Below, piece by piece: positions 27,015 to 36,052 of a DNA stretch of 64,000 nt. The stretch's first letter is position 1; each line of letters starts with the position of its first letter. The notes under the pieces are model-generated. The model searched no databases and was not told the origin of the DNA. It worked only from the letters and a program-made list of their open reading frames with translations. The stretch comes from Alphaproteobacteria bacterium (GTDB taxonomy: Bacteria > Pseudomonadota > Alphaproteobacteria > Acetobacterales > Acetobacteraceae), in the NCBI GenBank assembly GCA_026400815.1, contig JAPLOI010000076.1, positions 61,218 through 125,217 on the forward strand. Reading direction: 5' to 3'. The translations under genes were made by a program, and so were the position numbers.

Positions 27015-27509
27015 TCAGCCGCCCTGGAACTCGGCAGTGCGCAGGCGATGGGCGATGCGGTCCAGCACGCCGTTCGCCATGCCCGGAATGTCGCCGTCGA
27101 AGAAGCCGTGGGCGATGTCCAGGTATTCGTTGATCACCACGCGCGCCGGCGGCCCGTCGCTCATCCACAGCTCCGCCGCCCCCGCGCGCAGCAGGGCGCG
27201 CAGCACGGGATCAAGCCGCTCCATGGGCCAGTCGGCCGAGAGCGTATCGGCCAGCACCGCGTCCAGCGTGTCCTGCTGGGCGGTGGCGGTGCGCACGATG
27301 CGGCCGAACAGCGGCACGTTGGCATCAGGCGCGCGCCCGTCCTCGAAGCCGCTGCCGGGTTCCGCGCCCAGACGATGGCGGACGAACTCGTCGATCACCC
27401 GCTCGGCGGAAACCTGCATCTGTTCCGCCTGGAACAGCGCCTGCACCGCGGCCACGCGGGCCGAGGTGCGCGGGCGGCTGCCCGGCGCTTGTGGTCTGGC
27501 TTTGGTCAT
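27015..27509 (-). CDS. nusB: Transcription antitermination protein NusB
   Basis: All-helical RNA-binding protein of 164 residues that acts in rRNA antitermination. It has the Arg/Ala-rich N-terminal helix SARVAAVQALFQAEQMQVSA, the middle TLSADWPMERLDPVLRALLR and the C-terminal VVINEYLDIAHGFFDGDIPG. The ribH-nusB-thiL order is standard. ribH ends only 2 nt upstream, so expression is coupled. Confidence 0.94.
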   Translation of the reverse strand: MTKARPQAPGSRPRTSARVAAVQALFQAEQMQVSAERVIDEFVRHRLGAEPGSGFEDGRAPDANVPLFGRIVRTATAQQDTLDAVLADTLSADWPMERLDPVLRALLRAGAAELWMSDGPPARVVINEYLDIAHGFFDGDIPGMANGVLDRIAHRLRTAEFQGG

Positions 27510-27511
27510 TC

Positions 27512-27997
27512 CTAGCTCGCCGCGCCGAGCTGGCGTGCGGCACGGATCTGCAGCAGCGCCGCGGCGGCGGCCTCGGCACCCTTGTTGTGCCCGTCCTGGC
27601 CGGAGCGGGCCAGGGCCTGGGCCTCGGTGGCCACGGTCAGCAGACCGTTGCCGAGGCTCAGCGTATGGTCCAGCGCCACGCGCGTCAGTGCCTGCATCGC
27701 CTCGCGGCAGACATGCTCGTAGTGGTCGGTCTCGCCCTTCACCACGCAGCCCAGCGCGACGAAGCCGTCATACGCCTTGTCCCCCTTCACGGCGAACTGG
27801 ATCGCCGTGGCCAGTTCCAGCGCGCCGGCCACGTCCAGCACGTCGCAGGTGCCGCCGGCCTCGGTGATGATGCGCACCGCGCCGTCGCGCAGGCCATCGA
27901 CGATCTGGGTGTAGTACGGCGCCCGCACCACCAGCATGCGCGGCGGGCGGCCACCGATCTTCGGCGCTTCGGGCAGCTTGGCGTCGGCCGTGCTCAT
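27512..27997 (-). CDS. ribH: 6,7-dimethyl-8-ribityllumazine synthase
   Basis: Penultimate enzyme of riboflavin synthesis, 161 residues, which would form an icosahedral or decameric shell. Substrate-binding stretches are visible: VVRAPYYTQIVDGLRDGA, DVLDVAGALELATAIQFAVK, GFVALGCVVKGETDHYEHVC (with the catalytic His) and SLGNGLLTVATEAQALAR. It is placed between ribB and nusB on one transcript. Confidence 0.95.
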   Translation of the reverse strand: MSTADAKLPEAPKIGGRPPRMLVVRAPYYTQIVDGLRDGAVRIITEAGGTCDVLDVAGALELATAIQFAVKGDKAYDGFVALGCVVKGETDHYEHVCREAMQALTRVALDHTLSLGNGLLTVATEAQALARSGQDGHNKGAEAAAAALLQIRAARQLGAAS

Positions 27998-28022
27998 CGG
28001 GGGGTGCTCATCAGAGGATCTC

Positions 28023-29141
28023 TTACAGCCCGTCGAGCGGGCGCTGGTCGACGATGTTCAGGCCGTAGCCCTCGATGCCGACGATGGTGCGCGGGTGGTT
28101 GGAGAGCAGGATCATGTCCCGTACCCCGAGGTCGAGCAGGATCTGCGCGCCGATGCCGTAGTCGCGCAGCGTTGAACGCGGGCGCTCGGCGGCAGCCAGC
28201 TGCCTCACGCGCTCCGACAGCGTGGTGGGCCCCATCTCGCGCAGCAGCACGATGGCGCCGCGGCCCTCGCGCGCGATCATCGCCATGGACTGGGTCAGCG
28301 CATCGCGCGTGGTCTCGCCCAGCACGTCGTTCAGCAGGTCCACGCCGTGCATGCGCACCATCACCGGGCCCGGTGCGGCAAGGTCACCCTTCACCAGCAC
28401 CAGGTGCTCGTTGTTTTCCAGCGTGTTGGCATAGACGATCGCCTTCCACTCGCCGCCGACGGCATGGGTCAACGAGCCCTCCGTCACCCGGCGCACGAAG
28501 CGCTCGGTGCGGCGGCGATGCGCGATCAGGTCGGCGATGGTGCCGAGCTTGAGGTTGTGGTGCTGGGCGAATGTCACCAGGTCCGGCAGCCGGGCCATGG
28601 TGCCGTCGTCGTTCATGATCTCGCAGATCACGCCGGAGGGGTTGAGGCCGGCGAGGCGGGCGGCATCGACCGCAGCCTCGGTATGGCCGGCCCGCACCAG
28701 CGTGCCGCCCTCGCGCGCCACCAGCGGGAAGACGTGCCCGGGGGTCACGATGTCGATCGGCCCGCGCTCCGGGTTGATCGCCACCGCGATCGTGTGGGCG
28801 CGGTCATGGGCGGAGATGCCGGTGGTCACCCCGTCGCGCGCCTCGATCGAGACGGTGAAGGCGGTGCTGTGGCGGGTGCCGTTGGATTGGCTCATCAGCG
28901 GCAGGCCAAGCTGCTCCACGCGCTGGCGGGTCATGGAAAGGCAGATCAGGCCGCGGGCGTGCCGCGCCATGAAATTCACCGCATCCGGCGTGGCGAACTG
29001 GGCCGGGATCACCAGGTCGCCTTCGTTCTCGCGGTCCTCGTCATCCACCAGGATGAACATGCGCCCGGCCCGCGCCTCGGCGATCAGGTCCTCGGCGGAG
29101 GCGAGGTACTGCGACAGCGACTTGGTCAGCATCTGGCTCAT
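28023..29141 (-). CDS. ribB: 3,4-dihydroxy-2-butanone-4-phosphate synthase with degenerate GTP cyclohydrolase II-like domain
   Basis: A 372-residue RibBA-type fusion. The N-terminal DHBP synthase domain (about 10-215) is intact: FILVDDEDRENEGDLVIPAQ, GLICLSMTRQRVEQLGLPLM, THAFTV-type loop as STAFTVSIEARDGVTTGISA, PGHVFPLVAREGGTLVRAGH and GLNPSGVICEIMNDDGTMAR. The C-terminal domain keeps the fold pattern (EGRGAIVLLREM, LSNHPRTIVGIEGYGLNIVD) but the three zinc cysteines of GTP cyclohydrolase II are missing; the region reads HGVDLLNDVLGETTRDALTQ. It therefore supplies only the butanone-phosphate branch. A separate ribA elsewhere is expected. Confidence 0.92.
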   Translation of the reverse strand: MSQMLTKSLSQYLASAEDLIAEARAGRMFILVDDEDRENEGDLVIPAQFATPDAVNFMARHARGLICLSMTRQRVEQLGLPLMSQSNGTRHSTAFTVSIEARDGVTTGISAHDRAHTIAVAINPERGPIDIVTPGHVFPLVAREGGTLVRAGHTEAAVDAARLAGLNPSGVICEIMNDDGTMARLPDLVTFAQHHNLKLGTIADLIAHRRRTERFVRRVTEGSLTHAVGGEWKAIVYANTLENNEHLVLVKGDLAAPGPVMVRMHGVDLLNDVLGETTRDALTQSMAMIAREGRGAIVLLREMGPTTLSERVRQLAAAERPRSTLRDYGIGAQILLDLGVRDMILLSNHPRTIVGIEGYGLNIVDQRPLDGL

Positions 29142-29151
29142 ATACGGCCCC

Positions 29152-29760
29152 TCAGGCGGCATAGTCGGCAAGGCGGGCCACATAGCGCGCCACGGTGTCG
29201 ATCTCGATATTGACCTTGTCGCCCACCTTGAGAAGGCCGAACCCCGTCACCTCTGCCGTGTGCGGGATGATGTTCACGCCGAACGTATCCCCCTCCACCT
29301 CGTTGACCGTCAGCGAAACGCCGTCGATGGCAACCGATCCCTTGGGGGCGATGAAGCGGGCAATGCCGCCGGGCACGCGAAAGCGCCAGCGGGTGGAGCC
29401 CTGGTCCGGCGTGGCGGCCAGCACCTCGCCGAGCCCGTCGACATGGCCCGAGACGATATGCCCGCCCAGCTCGTCGCCCACCTTCAGCGGGCGCTCCAGG
29501 TTGATGCGCGTGCCGGTCTGCCAGACGCCAAGCGTGGTCTTGGACAGCGTCTCGGCGGAGGCGGTCACCGCGAACCAGTCCGGCCCCAGCTCCACCGCCG
29601 TCAGGCAGCAGCCGTTGCAGGCGATGGAGGCGCCGAGCGGGATGGTGGCCATGTCGGCCCAACCCACAGGCACGCCCACCACCAGCCGCATGTCCTGCCC
29701 GCGGCCGATCGGCGTGATCGCGCGAACCTCGCCCAGGCCGGTGACGATCCCGGTGAACAT
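29152..29760 (-). CDS. ribE: Riboflavin synthase (alpha chain)
   Basis: Dismutates two lumazine molecules to riboflavin. It has 202 residues with the duplicated beta-barrel: MFTGIVTGLGEVRAI at the N terminus and GHIVSGHVDGLGEVLA at the start of the second barrel, plus SIACNGCCLTAV and SVAIDGVSLTVNEVEGDTFG (paired halves). The ATG at 29760 overlaps (TGATG) the in-frame TGA that would be the natural end of ribD, which supports the view that ribD was once longer. Confidence 0.95.
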   Translation of the reverse strand: MFTGIVTGLGEVRAITPIGRGQDMRLVVGVPVGWADMATIPLGASIACNGCCLTAVELGPDWFAVTASAETLSKTTLGVWQTGTRINLERPLKVGDELGGHIVSGHVDGLGEVLAATPDQGSTRWRFRVPGGIARFIAPKGSVAIDGVSLTVNEVEGDTFGVNIIPHTAEVTGFGLLKVGDKVNIEIDTVARYVARLADYAA

Positions 29761-29891
29761 CAGACCTTCGCTCCCTTCTGCGCCCCGGCTTCGGGTACGC
29801 GAACATACTCGCTCAGCAGGTCCGCGCCCACCGGCCGCGTGCCAATGCTACGGAACCGCGGCATCTGCGCCAGCGCCTCCACCCCGAAGGC

Positions 29892-30896
29892 CTACGCCGC
29901 GGGCCAGCCGTCGCCGCCCATCACGGAGGGGGCGTGGAACCAGGCCAGCCGGTCCACCAGATCGGCGCGCAGCAGTGCCGCGGCAATCTGCGCCCCGCCC
30001 TCGGTCAGCAACCGGGTAATGCCGCGCTCGGCCAGCACCCGCAGCCCGGCGGCAAGGTCGATTCCGGCGGGCGAGTCGCCCACCTGCACCACGACGACTC
30101 CGGCCGATTCCAGCGCCGACACCCGGCGCGAGTCGACCCCACCTCGGCACAGCACCCAGGTTGGCGCTGAACGTGCGGTGGCCACCAGGCGAGAGGTGAG
30201 CGGCAGGCGCAAATGGCTGTCTGCCACCACGCGCACCATCGGCAGCGGCTTGAAGCCGGGAATGCGGCAGGTGAGGTCCGGATTGTCGGCCAGCACGGTG
30301 CCCACGCCCACCATGATGGCGTCGTGCCGGCCACGCAGCGCATGGGCCATCCGGCGCGCCGGTTCGCCCGTGATCCACTGGCTCTCGCCCGTGCGGGTGG
30401 CGATGCGGCCATCCAGCGTGGAGGCCAGCTTCAACGTGACCAGCGGCCGGCCGCGCTGAACGCGGGTAACGAACCCGGCCACCACATCGGCCGCCTCATC
30501 CTCCAGCACGCCTTCCACCACCTCGATCCCCGCCGAACGCAGCCGGGCGAGGCCGGCGCCGTTCACGCGCGGATCAGGGTCGCGCACCCCCACCACCACG
30601 CGCGAAACGCCGGCGGCCACCAGCGCATCGGTGCAAGGCGGCGTCCGGCCATGGAAGCAGCAGGGTTCCAGCGTCACATAGGCGGTCGCACCGCGTGCCG
30701 CCGCACCGGCCATGGCCAGTGCCTGCGGCTCCGCATGCGGGCGGCCGCCCTGGGCGGTGGTGGCACGGCCGACCACGCGCCCATCCTTCACGATCACGCA
30801 GCCCACGGAGGGGTTCGGCCAGGTGCGCCCATTGCCGCGCCGCGCCAGCGAAAGGGCGGCGCGCATATGCGCTGCATCCTGCGCCCCGGCGGTCAC
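29892..30896 (-). CDS. ribD: Bifunctional deaminase/reductase RibD, C terminus cut by an in-frame amber codon
   Basis: Carries out deamination and reduction of the pyrimidine intermediate in riboflavin synthesis. The zinc deaminase domain is intact ([31 protein letters not shown]) and the reductase domain runs from about residue 145 ([49 protein letters not shown]). Translation ends at residue 334 with a TAG at 29892-29894. The same frame then stays open for 43 sense codons (AFGVEALAQMPRF onward) to a TGA that overlaps the ribE start, exactly where an intact ribD should end. Full length would be 378 residues. Either a real nonsense mutation, readthrough or a sequencing error is possible. It overlaps nrdR by 4 nt. 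Confidence 0.88.
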   Translation of the reverse strand: MTAGAQDAAHMRAALSLARRGNGRTWPNPSVGCVIVKDGRVVGRATTAQGGRPHAEPQALAMAGAAARGATAYVTLEPCCFHGRTPPCTDALVAAGVSRVVVGVRDPDPRVNGAGLARLRSAGIEVVEGVLEDEAADVVAGFVTRVQRGRPLVTLKLASTLDGRIATRTGESQWITGEPARRMAHALRGRHDAIMVGVGTVLADNPDLTCRIPGFKPLPMVRVVADSHLRLPLTSRLVATARSAPTWVLCRGGVDSRRVSALESAGVVVVQVGDSPAGIDLAAGLRVLAERGITRLLTEGGAQIAAALLRADLVDRLAWFHAPSVMGGDGWPAA

Positions 30897-31378
30897 GGCT
30901 TCGGATCCGCCAGGGGGGGCACTGCATCCTCGCCGCCAAGCCCGCCCAGGAATGCTTCGAAATCCTTGGCTTCGCGGAAATCGCGATAGACAGAGGCGAA
31001 GCGCACATAGGCCACCTCGTCCACCTCGCGCAGCGCCGCCATCACCGCCTCGCCAATCGATTTGGAGGGCACGTCGCTGTCGCCGGAGGCCTCCAGCTGG
31101 CGCACGATCCCGTTCACGATGCGCTCCAGCCGCTCTTCCGAGACCGGGCGCTTGCGGATCGCCACGCGGATCGAGCGCACCAGCTTGTCCCGGTCGAACG
31201 GCACGCGCCGCCCATCGGTCTTCACCACGGTCAGCTCGCGCAGCTGCACGCGCTCGATGGTGGTGAAGCGCTGGGTGCAGGCGGGGCAGAAGCGGCGGCG
31301 GCGGATGGTCATGCCGTCGTCGCTCGGCCGGCTGTCCTTCACCTGGGTCTCGTCATGGCCGCAGAAGGGACAGCGCAT
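30893..31378 (-). CDS. nrdR: Transcriptional repressor NrdR
   Basis: ATP-cone repressor of ribonucleotide reductase genes, 161 residues. The zinc ribbon [20 protein letters not shown] and [18 protein letters not shown] is at residues 1-45, followed by the ATP-cone ([20 protein letters not shown] onward). The C-terminal tail is slightly long. It lies between glyA and ribD, an order shared by many alphaproteobacteria. The ribosome site region is the 9-nt gap after glyA. Confidence 0.95.
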   Translation of the reverse strand: MRCPFCGHDETQVKDSRPSDDGMTIRRRRFCPACTQRFTTIERVQLRELTVVKTDGRRVPFDRDKLVRSIRVAIRKRPVSEERLERIVNGIVRQLEASGDSDVPSKSIGEAVMAALREVDEVAYVRFASVYRDFREAKDFEAFLGGLGGEDAVPPLADPKP

Positions 31379-31387
31379 CAGAACAAA

Positions 31388-32695
31388 CTACCGGGCGTAG
31401 ATCGGGAAGCGCGCGCACAGCTCCTTCACCCGCGCGCCCACGGCCGCTTCCACCACGGCATTGCTGCCGTCGTTGGAGGCGGAGAGCCCATCGAGCACCT
31501 CGCCGATCATCTGGCCGATCTGCTGGAATTCCGCCACGCCGAAGCCGCGCGTGGTGCCGGCGGGGGAGCCGAGGCGCACGCCGGAGGTGATGGCGGGCTT
31601 CTCGGGGTCGAAGGGAATGGCGTTCTTGTTCGCCGTCATGTGCGCCCGCTCCAGGCTGGCCTCGGCCGCCTTGCCGGTCACGCGCTTGGGGCGGAGATCC
31701 ACCAGCATCAGGTGGCTGTCGGTGCCCCCGGTCACGATCGCCAGCCCCTGCTCCACCAGCGTGGCGGCGAGCGCGCGGGCATTGTCCACCACGGCCTGCT
31801 GGTAGGTCTTGAACTCCGGCCGCAGCGCCTCGCCGAAGGCCGCGGCCTTGCCGGCGATCACGTGCATCAGCGGCCCGCCCTGCAGGCCCGGGAACACCGC
31901 GGAGTTGAACTTCTTACCCAGATCGGCGTCGTTCGAAAGGATCATGCCACCACGCGGGCCGCGCAGCGTCTTGTGGGTGGTGGTGGTCACCACATGCGCG
32001 TGCGGCAGTGGGCTCGGGAACACCCCGGCCGCCACCAGGCCGGCGAAATGCGCCATGTCCACCATGAAGAAGGCGCCGACCTCATCGGCCACGCGGCGGA
32101 TGCGGGCGAAATCGATCACGCGCGGATAGGCGCTGCCGCCGGCGATGATCAGCTTGGGCTTCTCGGCGCGGGCCATCGCCTCCAGCTGGTCGTAATCCAG
32201 CAGCCCGTCCTCGCGCCGCACGCCGTATTGGATGGCGCGGAACCACTTGCCAGACAGGTTGGGCGCCGCGCCATGGGTCAGATGCCCGCCGGCATCCAGG
32301 CTCATGCCCAGGATGGTGTCGCCGGGCTTCACCAGCGCCAGGAACACCGCCTGGTTGGCCTGCGCGCCGGAATGCGGCTGCACGTTGATGTAGCTGCAAC
32401 CGAACAGCAGCTTGGCCCGCTCGATCGCCAGCGTCTCGGCCACGTCCACTTCCACGCAGCCGCCATAGTAGCGCCGGCCGGGATAGCCCTCGGCATACTT
32501 GTTGGTCAGCACCGAGCCCTGCGCCTCCATCACGGCGGCGGAGACGATGTTCTCGCTGGCGATCAGCTCGATGCCGTCCTGCTGGCGCACCAGTTCGCGG
32601 CCGATGGCGGCAGCCAGTTCGGGGTCGGTCTCGGCCAGGCTGGCGCCGAAGAAGCGCTGCAGGCTGGCGTGGTTCGCGCGATCGTTCATGCCCAA
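31388..32695 (-). CDS. glyA: Serine hydroxymethyltransferase
   Basis: PLP enzyme of one-carbon metabolism that interconverts serine and glycine, 435 residues. Marks: [40 protein letters not shown], the folate/PLP regions [15 protein letters not shown] and [17 protein letters not shown], and the PLP lysine in [19 protein letters not shown]. It sits between rpiB and nrdR, transcribed toward the riboflavin genes. Confidence 0.96.
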   Translation of the reverse strand: MGMNDRANHASLQRFFGASLAETDPELAAAIGRELVRQQDGIELIASENIVSAAVMEAQGSVLTNKYAEGYPGRRYYGGCVEVDVAETLAIERAKLLFGCSYINVQPHSGAQANQAVFLALVKPGDTILGMSLDAGGHLTHGAAPNLSGKWFRAIQYGVRREDGLLDYDQLEAMARAEKPKLIIAGGSAYPRVIDFARIRRVADEVGAFFMVDMAHFAGLVAAGVFPSPLPHAHVVTTTTHKTLRGPRGGMILSNDADLGKKFNSAVFPGLQGGPLMHVIAGKAAAFGEALRPEFKTYQQAVVDNARALAATLVEQGLAIVTGGTDSHLMLVDLRPKRVTGKAAEASLERAHMTANKNAIPFDPEKPAITSGVRLGSPAGTTRGFGVAEFQQIGQMIGEVLDGLSASNDGSNAVVEAAVGARVKELCARFPIYAR

Positions 32696-32725
32696 CCCTC
32701 CGGGATCCTGGGAAAGAGGCGGGTT

Positions 32726-33208
32726 CTAGACGGTTGCGGGCGCTTCCGCGAGGGGCTTCGCAGCAGGGGAAAGCTTCTCCAACCGCTGCACATGCCGCCC
32801 GCCCTCGAACGGCGTGGCCAGGAACACGCGCAGGATTTCCTCGGCGGTAGCCGCATCGATTAGCCGCGCGCCCATGGCGATCACGTTGGCGTCGTTGTGC
32901 TCGCGGCAGAGCCGGGCGGTTTCGGCCTCACCGGCCAGCGCGCAGCGAATGCCGGCATGCCGGTTCGCCGCGATCGACATGCCCACGCCGGAGCCGCACA
33001 CCAGAACCCCGCGCAGGGCCCGGCCATCCTCCACCGCCGCGCAAACGGCGTGGGCGATGTCGGGGTAGTCCACCCTGTTCTCGTCATGCGTGCCCATGTC
33101 CAGCACGGCATAGCCGGCCGCGCGCAACCCATCGGCCAGCTGGCGCTTCAGCGCCGGGCCGGCATGGTCGCAACCGATCGCAATCGTGGGCATGGTCTCG
33201 CTATCCAT
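32726..33208 (-). CDS. rpiB: Ribose-5-phosphate isomerase B
   Basis: Pentose-phosphate enzyme of the RpiB/LacAB family, 160 residues. Active-site marks are IAIGCDHAGPALKRQLADGL, the catalytic cysteine in GVLVCGSGVGMSIAANRHAG and CREHNDANVIAMGARLI. The ATG at 33208 has AGGAG 6 nt upstream, so five residues precede the conserved MPTIAIGCDHAG; ATG at 33193 is the alternative. It is the first gene of the minus-strand run through glyA. Confidence 0.94.
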   Translation of the reverse strand: MDSETMPTIAIGCDHAGPALKRQLADGLRAAGYAVLDMGTHDENRVDYPDIAHAVCAAVEDGRALRGVLVCGSGVGMSIAANRHAGIRCALAGEAETARLCREHNDANVIAMGARLIDAATAEEILRVFLATPFEGGRHVQRLEKLSPAAKPLAEAPATV

Positions 33209-33351
33209 CCCTGTCTCCTATCACGCGTTCGTGCACCGGGCGAAGCGCGGCACGCCCCCGCTGCCGCATTGCCGCCATGCTTCGGGGCGTGTGGTTGGCA
33301 ACCGGCGCCCCCGCCGCCATCATGCCGGCGAATCGAACGAGGGCGATCGAC

Positions 33352-34275
33352 ATGCGCATCCTGGTGCTCGGCGCGGGCGGCATCGGCGGCTACTACGGCG
33401 GGCGGGCAGCCGCCGGCGGCGCCGACGTCACCTTCCTGGTGCGCCCCAAGCGCGCCGCGCAGATCGCCGCCCGCGGCCTGGTGATCAAAAGCCCGCTGGG
33501 CGATGCCACCATCGCCGCCAAAACCGTGCAGGCCGATACGGTGAAGCCGGGCTGGGATGCCATCATCCTCTCCTGCAAGGCCTACGACCTCGACAGCGCC
33601 ATCGAGGCGATCCGCCCCGCCGCCGCCGGTGCCAAGATCATCCCCCAGCTCAACGGCATGCAGCACCTCGACAGGCTGGAAGCCGAATTCGGCGCCGAAG
33701 CCGTGCTCGGCGGCATGACCGGCATCGCGGTTACGCTGGAGGCCGACGGCACCGTGCGCCACCTGAACACCATGGCCACCTTCGGCTACGGCGCCCGCCT
33801 GCCCAGCCAGGTGGCATTCTGCGACGCGCTGCAGCCGCATCTGGCCAAAGGCGGCTTCGATCTCACCAACTCGCCCGAGATCCTGCAGATGATGTGGGAG
33901 AAATGGGTGTTCCTGTGCTCCATCGCCGGCATGAACTGCCTGTTCCGCGGCAATGTGGGCAGCATCGTCAGCGCCAGCACGGAGGCCGCCGGGCTGATGC
34001 TGCAGATGGTGGACGAATGCACCGCGGTGGCCACCGCCGCCGGCTTCAAGCCGCGCCCGCCCGCCGATGCCCGCGCCCGCTCGCAACTCAGCGACCCCAA
34101 GGGCCAGTGGATGGCCTCGATGCTGCGCGACCTGCAAAAGGGCGGCGCGGTGGAAGCAGACCACGTGGTGGGAGACATGCTGGCCCGCGCCAAGGGCTTC
34201 GGCACGCCGCACACCATGCTGGCCACCGCATACACCCACCTCAAGGTGTACGAGGCGTCGCGCGCACAGAGCTAG
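33352..34275 (+). CDS. 2-dehydropantoate 2-reductase (ketopantoate reductase family)
   Basis: NADPH-dependent reductase of 307 residues, related to PanE of pantothenate synthesis. The Rossmann start MRILVLGAGGIGGYYGGRAA is at residues 1-20, QLNGMQHLDRL and the catalytic lysine region EILQMMWEKWVFLCSIAGMN follow, then the helical ApbA C-terminal domain. The ATG at 33352 starts right at the first strand; a longer in-frame start at 33277 adds an unconserved leader. Whether it is the pathway enzyme or a paralogue of unknown substrate cannot be decided here. Confidence 0.88.
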   Translation: MRILVLGAGGIGGYYGGRAAAGGADVTFLVRPKRAAQIAARGLVIKSPLGDATIAAKTVQADTVKPGWDAIILSCKAYDLDSAIEAIRPAAAGAKIIPQLNGMQHLDRLEAEFGAEAVLGGMTGIAVTLEADGTVRHLNTMATFGYGARLPSQVAFCDALQPHLAKGGFDLTNSPEILQMMWEKWVFLCSIAGMNCLFRGNVGSIVSASTEAAGLMLQMVDECTAVATAAGFKPRPPADARARSQLSDPKGQWMASMLRDLQKGGAVEADHVVGDMLARAKGFGTPHTMLATAYTHLKVYEASRAQS

Positions 34276-34433
34276 GCCGGCGGCCCCTTCGCCTGCAGCT
34301 CGCGGACCTTCGCCGCAATCTCGCGCTGCTTGCGCCGATCGGCCAGCATCTGGGCGATCGGCCGCCGCAGATACAGCAGCGTCGCGACAATCCAGAGCAG
34401 AATGGCGATGGAGCCGACAATCCAGTTGAACAT
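34272..34433 (-). CDS. Small membrane protein, hypothetical
   Basis: A 53-residue protein with one hydrophobic helix (IVGSIAILLWIVATLLYL, residues about 5-22) and a basic, Gln/Arg/Lys-rich cytoplasmic tail (RRKQREIAAKVRELQAKG). The ATG at 34433 is 8 nt after the stop of the hydrolase gene upstream and is preceded by AGGACAGGG, so translational coupling is plausible. Its stop overlaps that of the convergent reductase gene. It is not recognised as a known family. Confidence 0.55.
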   Translation of the reverse strand: MFNWIVGSIAILLWIVATLLYLRRPIAQMLADRRKQREIAAKVRELQAKGPPA

Positions 34434-34441
34434 GCCCTGTC

Positions 34442-35230
34442 CTACCGCACCGGCAGGGTGGCAAGGAAGGCCGGAACGCGCGCGAGTGCATCTTCGCGCG
34501 CCGCCGGGTCCCCGCCCGTATGCACGATGCCGTCGCCGCGCTGGCTCGACGGGATGTTGCGCATCTGCCGAACCGGGATATCCACGTCGAAATTGTGCCA
34601 GGCGCCGGGATAGGCCACCAGGGTCACGGCCGGCCCGGCCTCCTCCGCCAGCGCGCGGCACGGCGCGATCGGGGTCCAATCGTCGGCCTCGCCGTGCAGC
34701 AGCAGCATCGGCGCCACCGACTGCCACCCGCCCAGCCGCGCCGCGGCACGACAGCCGGGATAGAAGGCCACCAGCCCGCGAATGAGCCCGCGCCGCTCCG
34801 AAAGGTCGCGCCCCGCCGCCAGCACCGTGCTGCCGCCATCAGACCAGCCCAGCAGCACCACCCCGCCCGGCGGCGTGCCCGCACGGTCGAACAGCCATTG
34901 CGCCGCCGCCAGCGCATCGCGCCGCCGCAGCCCCGCCGCCGTTACCGCCCGGCGCTGCTCCCGGCACTGGGAGCCGAGGCCGCGCGAGCCGAAGCTGTCG
35001 GGGAACAGCACGATGTGGCCGCGGCGCCGCAGCACCTCGCCCCATTGCGCATCGCGCTGCGGATAGGGCCCGCCGCAGCCATGCAGCGCCACGATGGCCG
35101 GCGCCAACGCCGGCCCGTCCGGCAGCAGCAACTCGGCCTTCAACGTCACGCCCTCGGGGCCGGGGATCGCCACGGTCTCGGCGCGGGCCGGCAGGCTCAG
35201 CAGCAGCAACAAGGCCAAAAAGCATTTCAT
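34442..35230 (-). CDS. Secreted dienelactone hydrolase-like alpha/beta hydrolase
   Basis: A 262-residue alpha/beta hydrolase with a signal peptide (MKCFLALLLLLSLPARA). The oxyanion region is IVALHGCGGPYPQRD, the nucleophile elbow GWSDGGSTV (serine), the acid HGEADDWTP and the histidine AYPGAWHNFDVDIPV. Dienelactone hydrolases often use Cys; serine here indicates a carboxylesterase-like relative. It lies 9 nt downstream of the metal-importer permease gene, so it may be transcribed with that operon, although a functional link is not obvious. Confidence 0.82.
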   Translation of the reverse strand: MKCFLALLLLLSLPARAETVAIPGPEGVTLKAELLLPDGPALAPAIVALHGCGGPYPQRDAQWGEVLRRRGHIVLFPDSFGSRGLGSQCREQRRAVTAAGLRRRDALAAAQWLFDRAGTPPGGVVLLGWSDGGSTVLAAGRDLSERRGLIRGLVAFYPGCRAAARLGGWQSVAPMLLLHGEADDWTPIAPCRALAEEAGPAVTLVAYPGAWHNFDVDIPVRQMRNIPSSQRGDGIVHTGGDPAAREDALARVPAFLATLPVR

Positions 35231-35239
35231 CCCGCGATG

Positions 35240-36052
35240 CTAGCGCAGGCGCTTGCCGATCCACAGCGCCGGCAGGAAGCAGCCGGCCTGGAGCACCACG
35301 ATCAGCGGCGCGGTGGCCACATCCAGATGGAAGCTCGCCAGCACGCCCAGCACGCAGGCGCTCACCGAAACCCCCGTCGCCACCGCCATCATCGCATCGA
35401 ACCGCCGCGTCGCCACGAAGCCGATCGCCCCCGGCGCGATCAGCATCGCCACCACCAGCACGATCCCCGCCGCCGCCAGCGCCGCCACGATCACCAGCGC
35501 CAGCCCCACCAGCAGCGCGATTTCCAGGCGCCGCGCATCCAGCCCGATGGCGCGCGCATGGGCGGGGTCGAAGCACACCAGGAACAGGTCGCGCCGCCGC
35601 GCCCAGGCCAGCAACGCCACCGGCAGGATCACCGCCGCCGTCTCCGCCACCTCCGCCCAGGTCACGCCCAGCACATTGCCGAACAGGATGTGGCTCAGGT
35701 GCTGATCGGTATCCACCTTCACGAACAGCACCAACCCGGCGGCGAACATGCCCGCGAACACGATCGCCAGCACCGCATCCTCACGCACCCGCGAATTGCG
35801 CCTTATGTAGCCGGTGGCCAGCGCGCAGCCGAGGCCCGCCGCCAGCGCCCCCAGCTTCGTCGACAGCCCCGCGAGATGCGCCAGCACGATCCCCGGCAGC
35901 ACGGCGTGGGAAACCGCATCGCCCATCAGCGACCAGCCCTTCAGCACCAGGTAGCACGACAGCACCGCGCAGCCGGTGCCCACCAGCACGGCCACGATCA
36001 GCCCGCGCACCATGAACTCATGCGCCAGCGGCGCGGTGAGCCACTCGATCAC
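35240..36052 (-). CDS. Mn/Fe (ABC-3 family) ABC transporter permease
   Basis: A 270-residue inner-membrane subunit with about eight hydrophobic helices. The ABC-3 family mark SCYLVLKGWSLMGDAVSHAV is near residue 32 and the coupling loop is FDPAHARAIGLDARRLEIAL. The GTG start at 36052 overlaps the stop of the preceding permease (GTGA); an upstream ATG at 36076 would overlap more. It resembles SitD/MntD-type subunits and is the last of the four importer genes. Confidence 0.88.
   Translation of the reverse strand: MIEWLTAPLAHEFMVRGLIVAVLVGTGCAVLSCYLVLKGWSLMGDAVSHAVLPGIVLAHLAGLSTKLGALAAGLGCALATGYIRRNSRVREDAVLAIVFAGMFAAGLVLFVKVDTDQHLSHILFGNVLGVTWAEVAETAAVILPVALLAWARRRDLFLVCFDPAHARAIGLDARRLEIALLVGLALVIVAALAAAGIVLVVAMLIAPGAIGFVATRRFDAMMAVATGVSVSACVLGVLASFHLDVATAPLIVVLQAGCFLPALWIGKRLR

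Noticed and set aside
27990..31400. FMN riboswitch in the riboflavin gene run
   Set aside because: The gaps before ribD, ribE, ribB and ribH are 0-25 bases, too short for the element; none was seen upstream of nrdR or rpiB.
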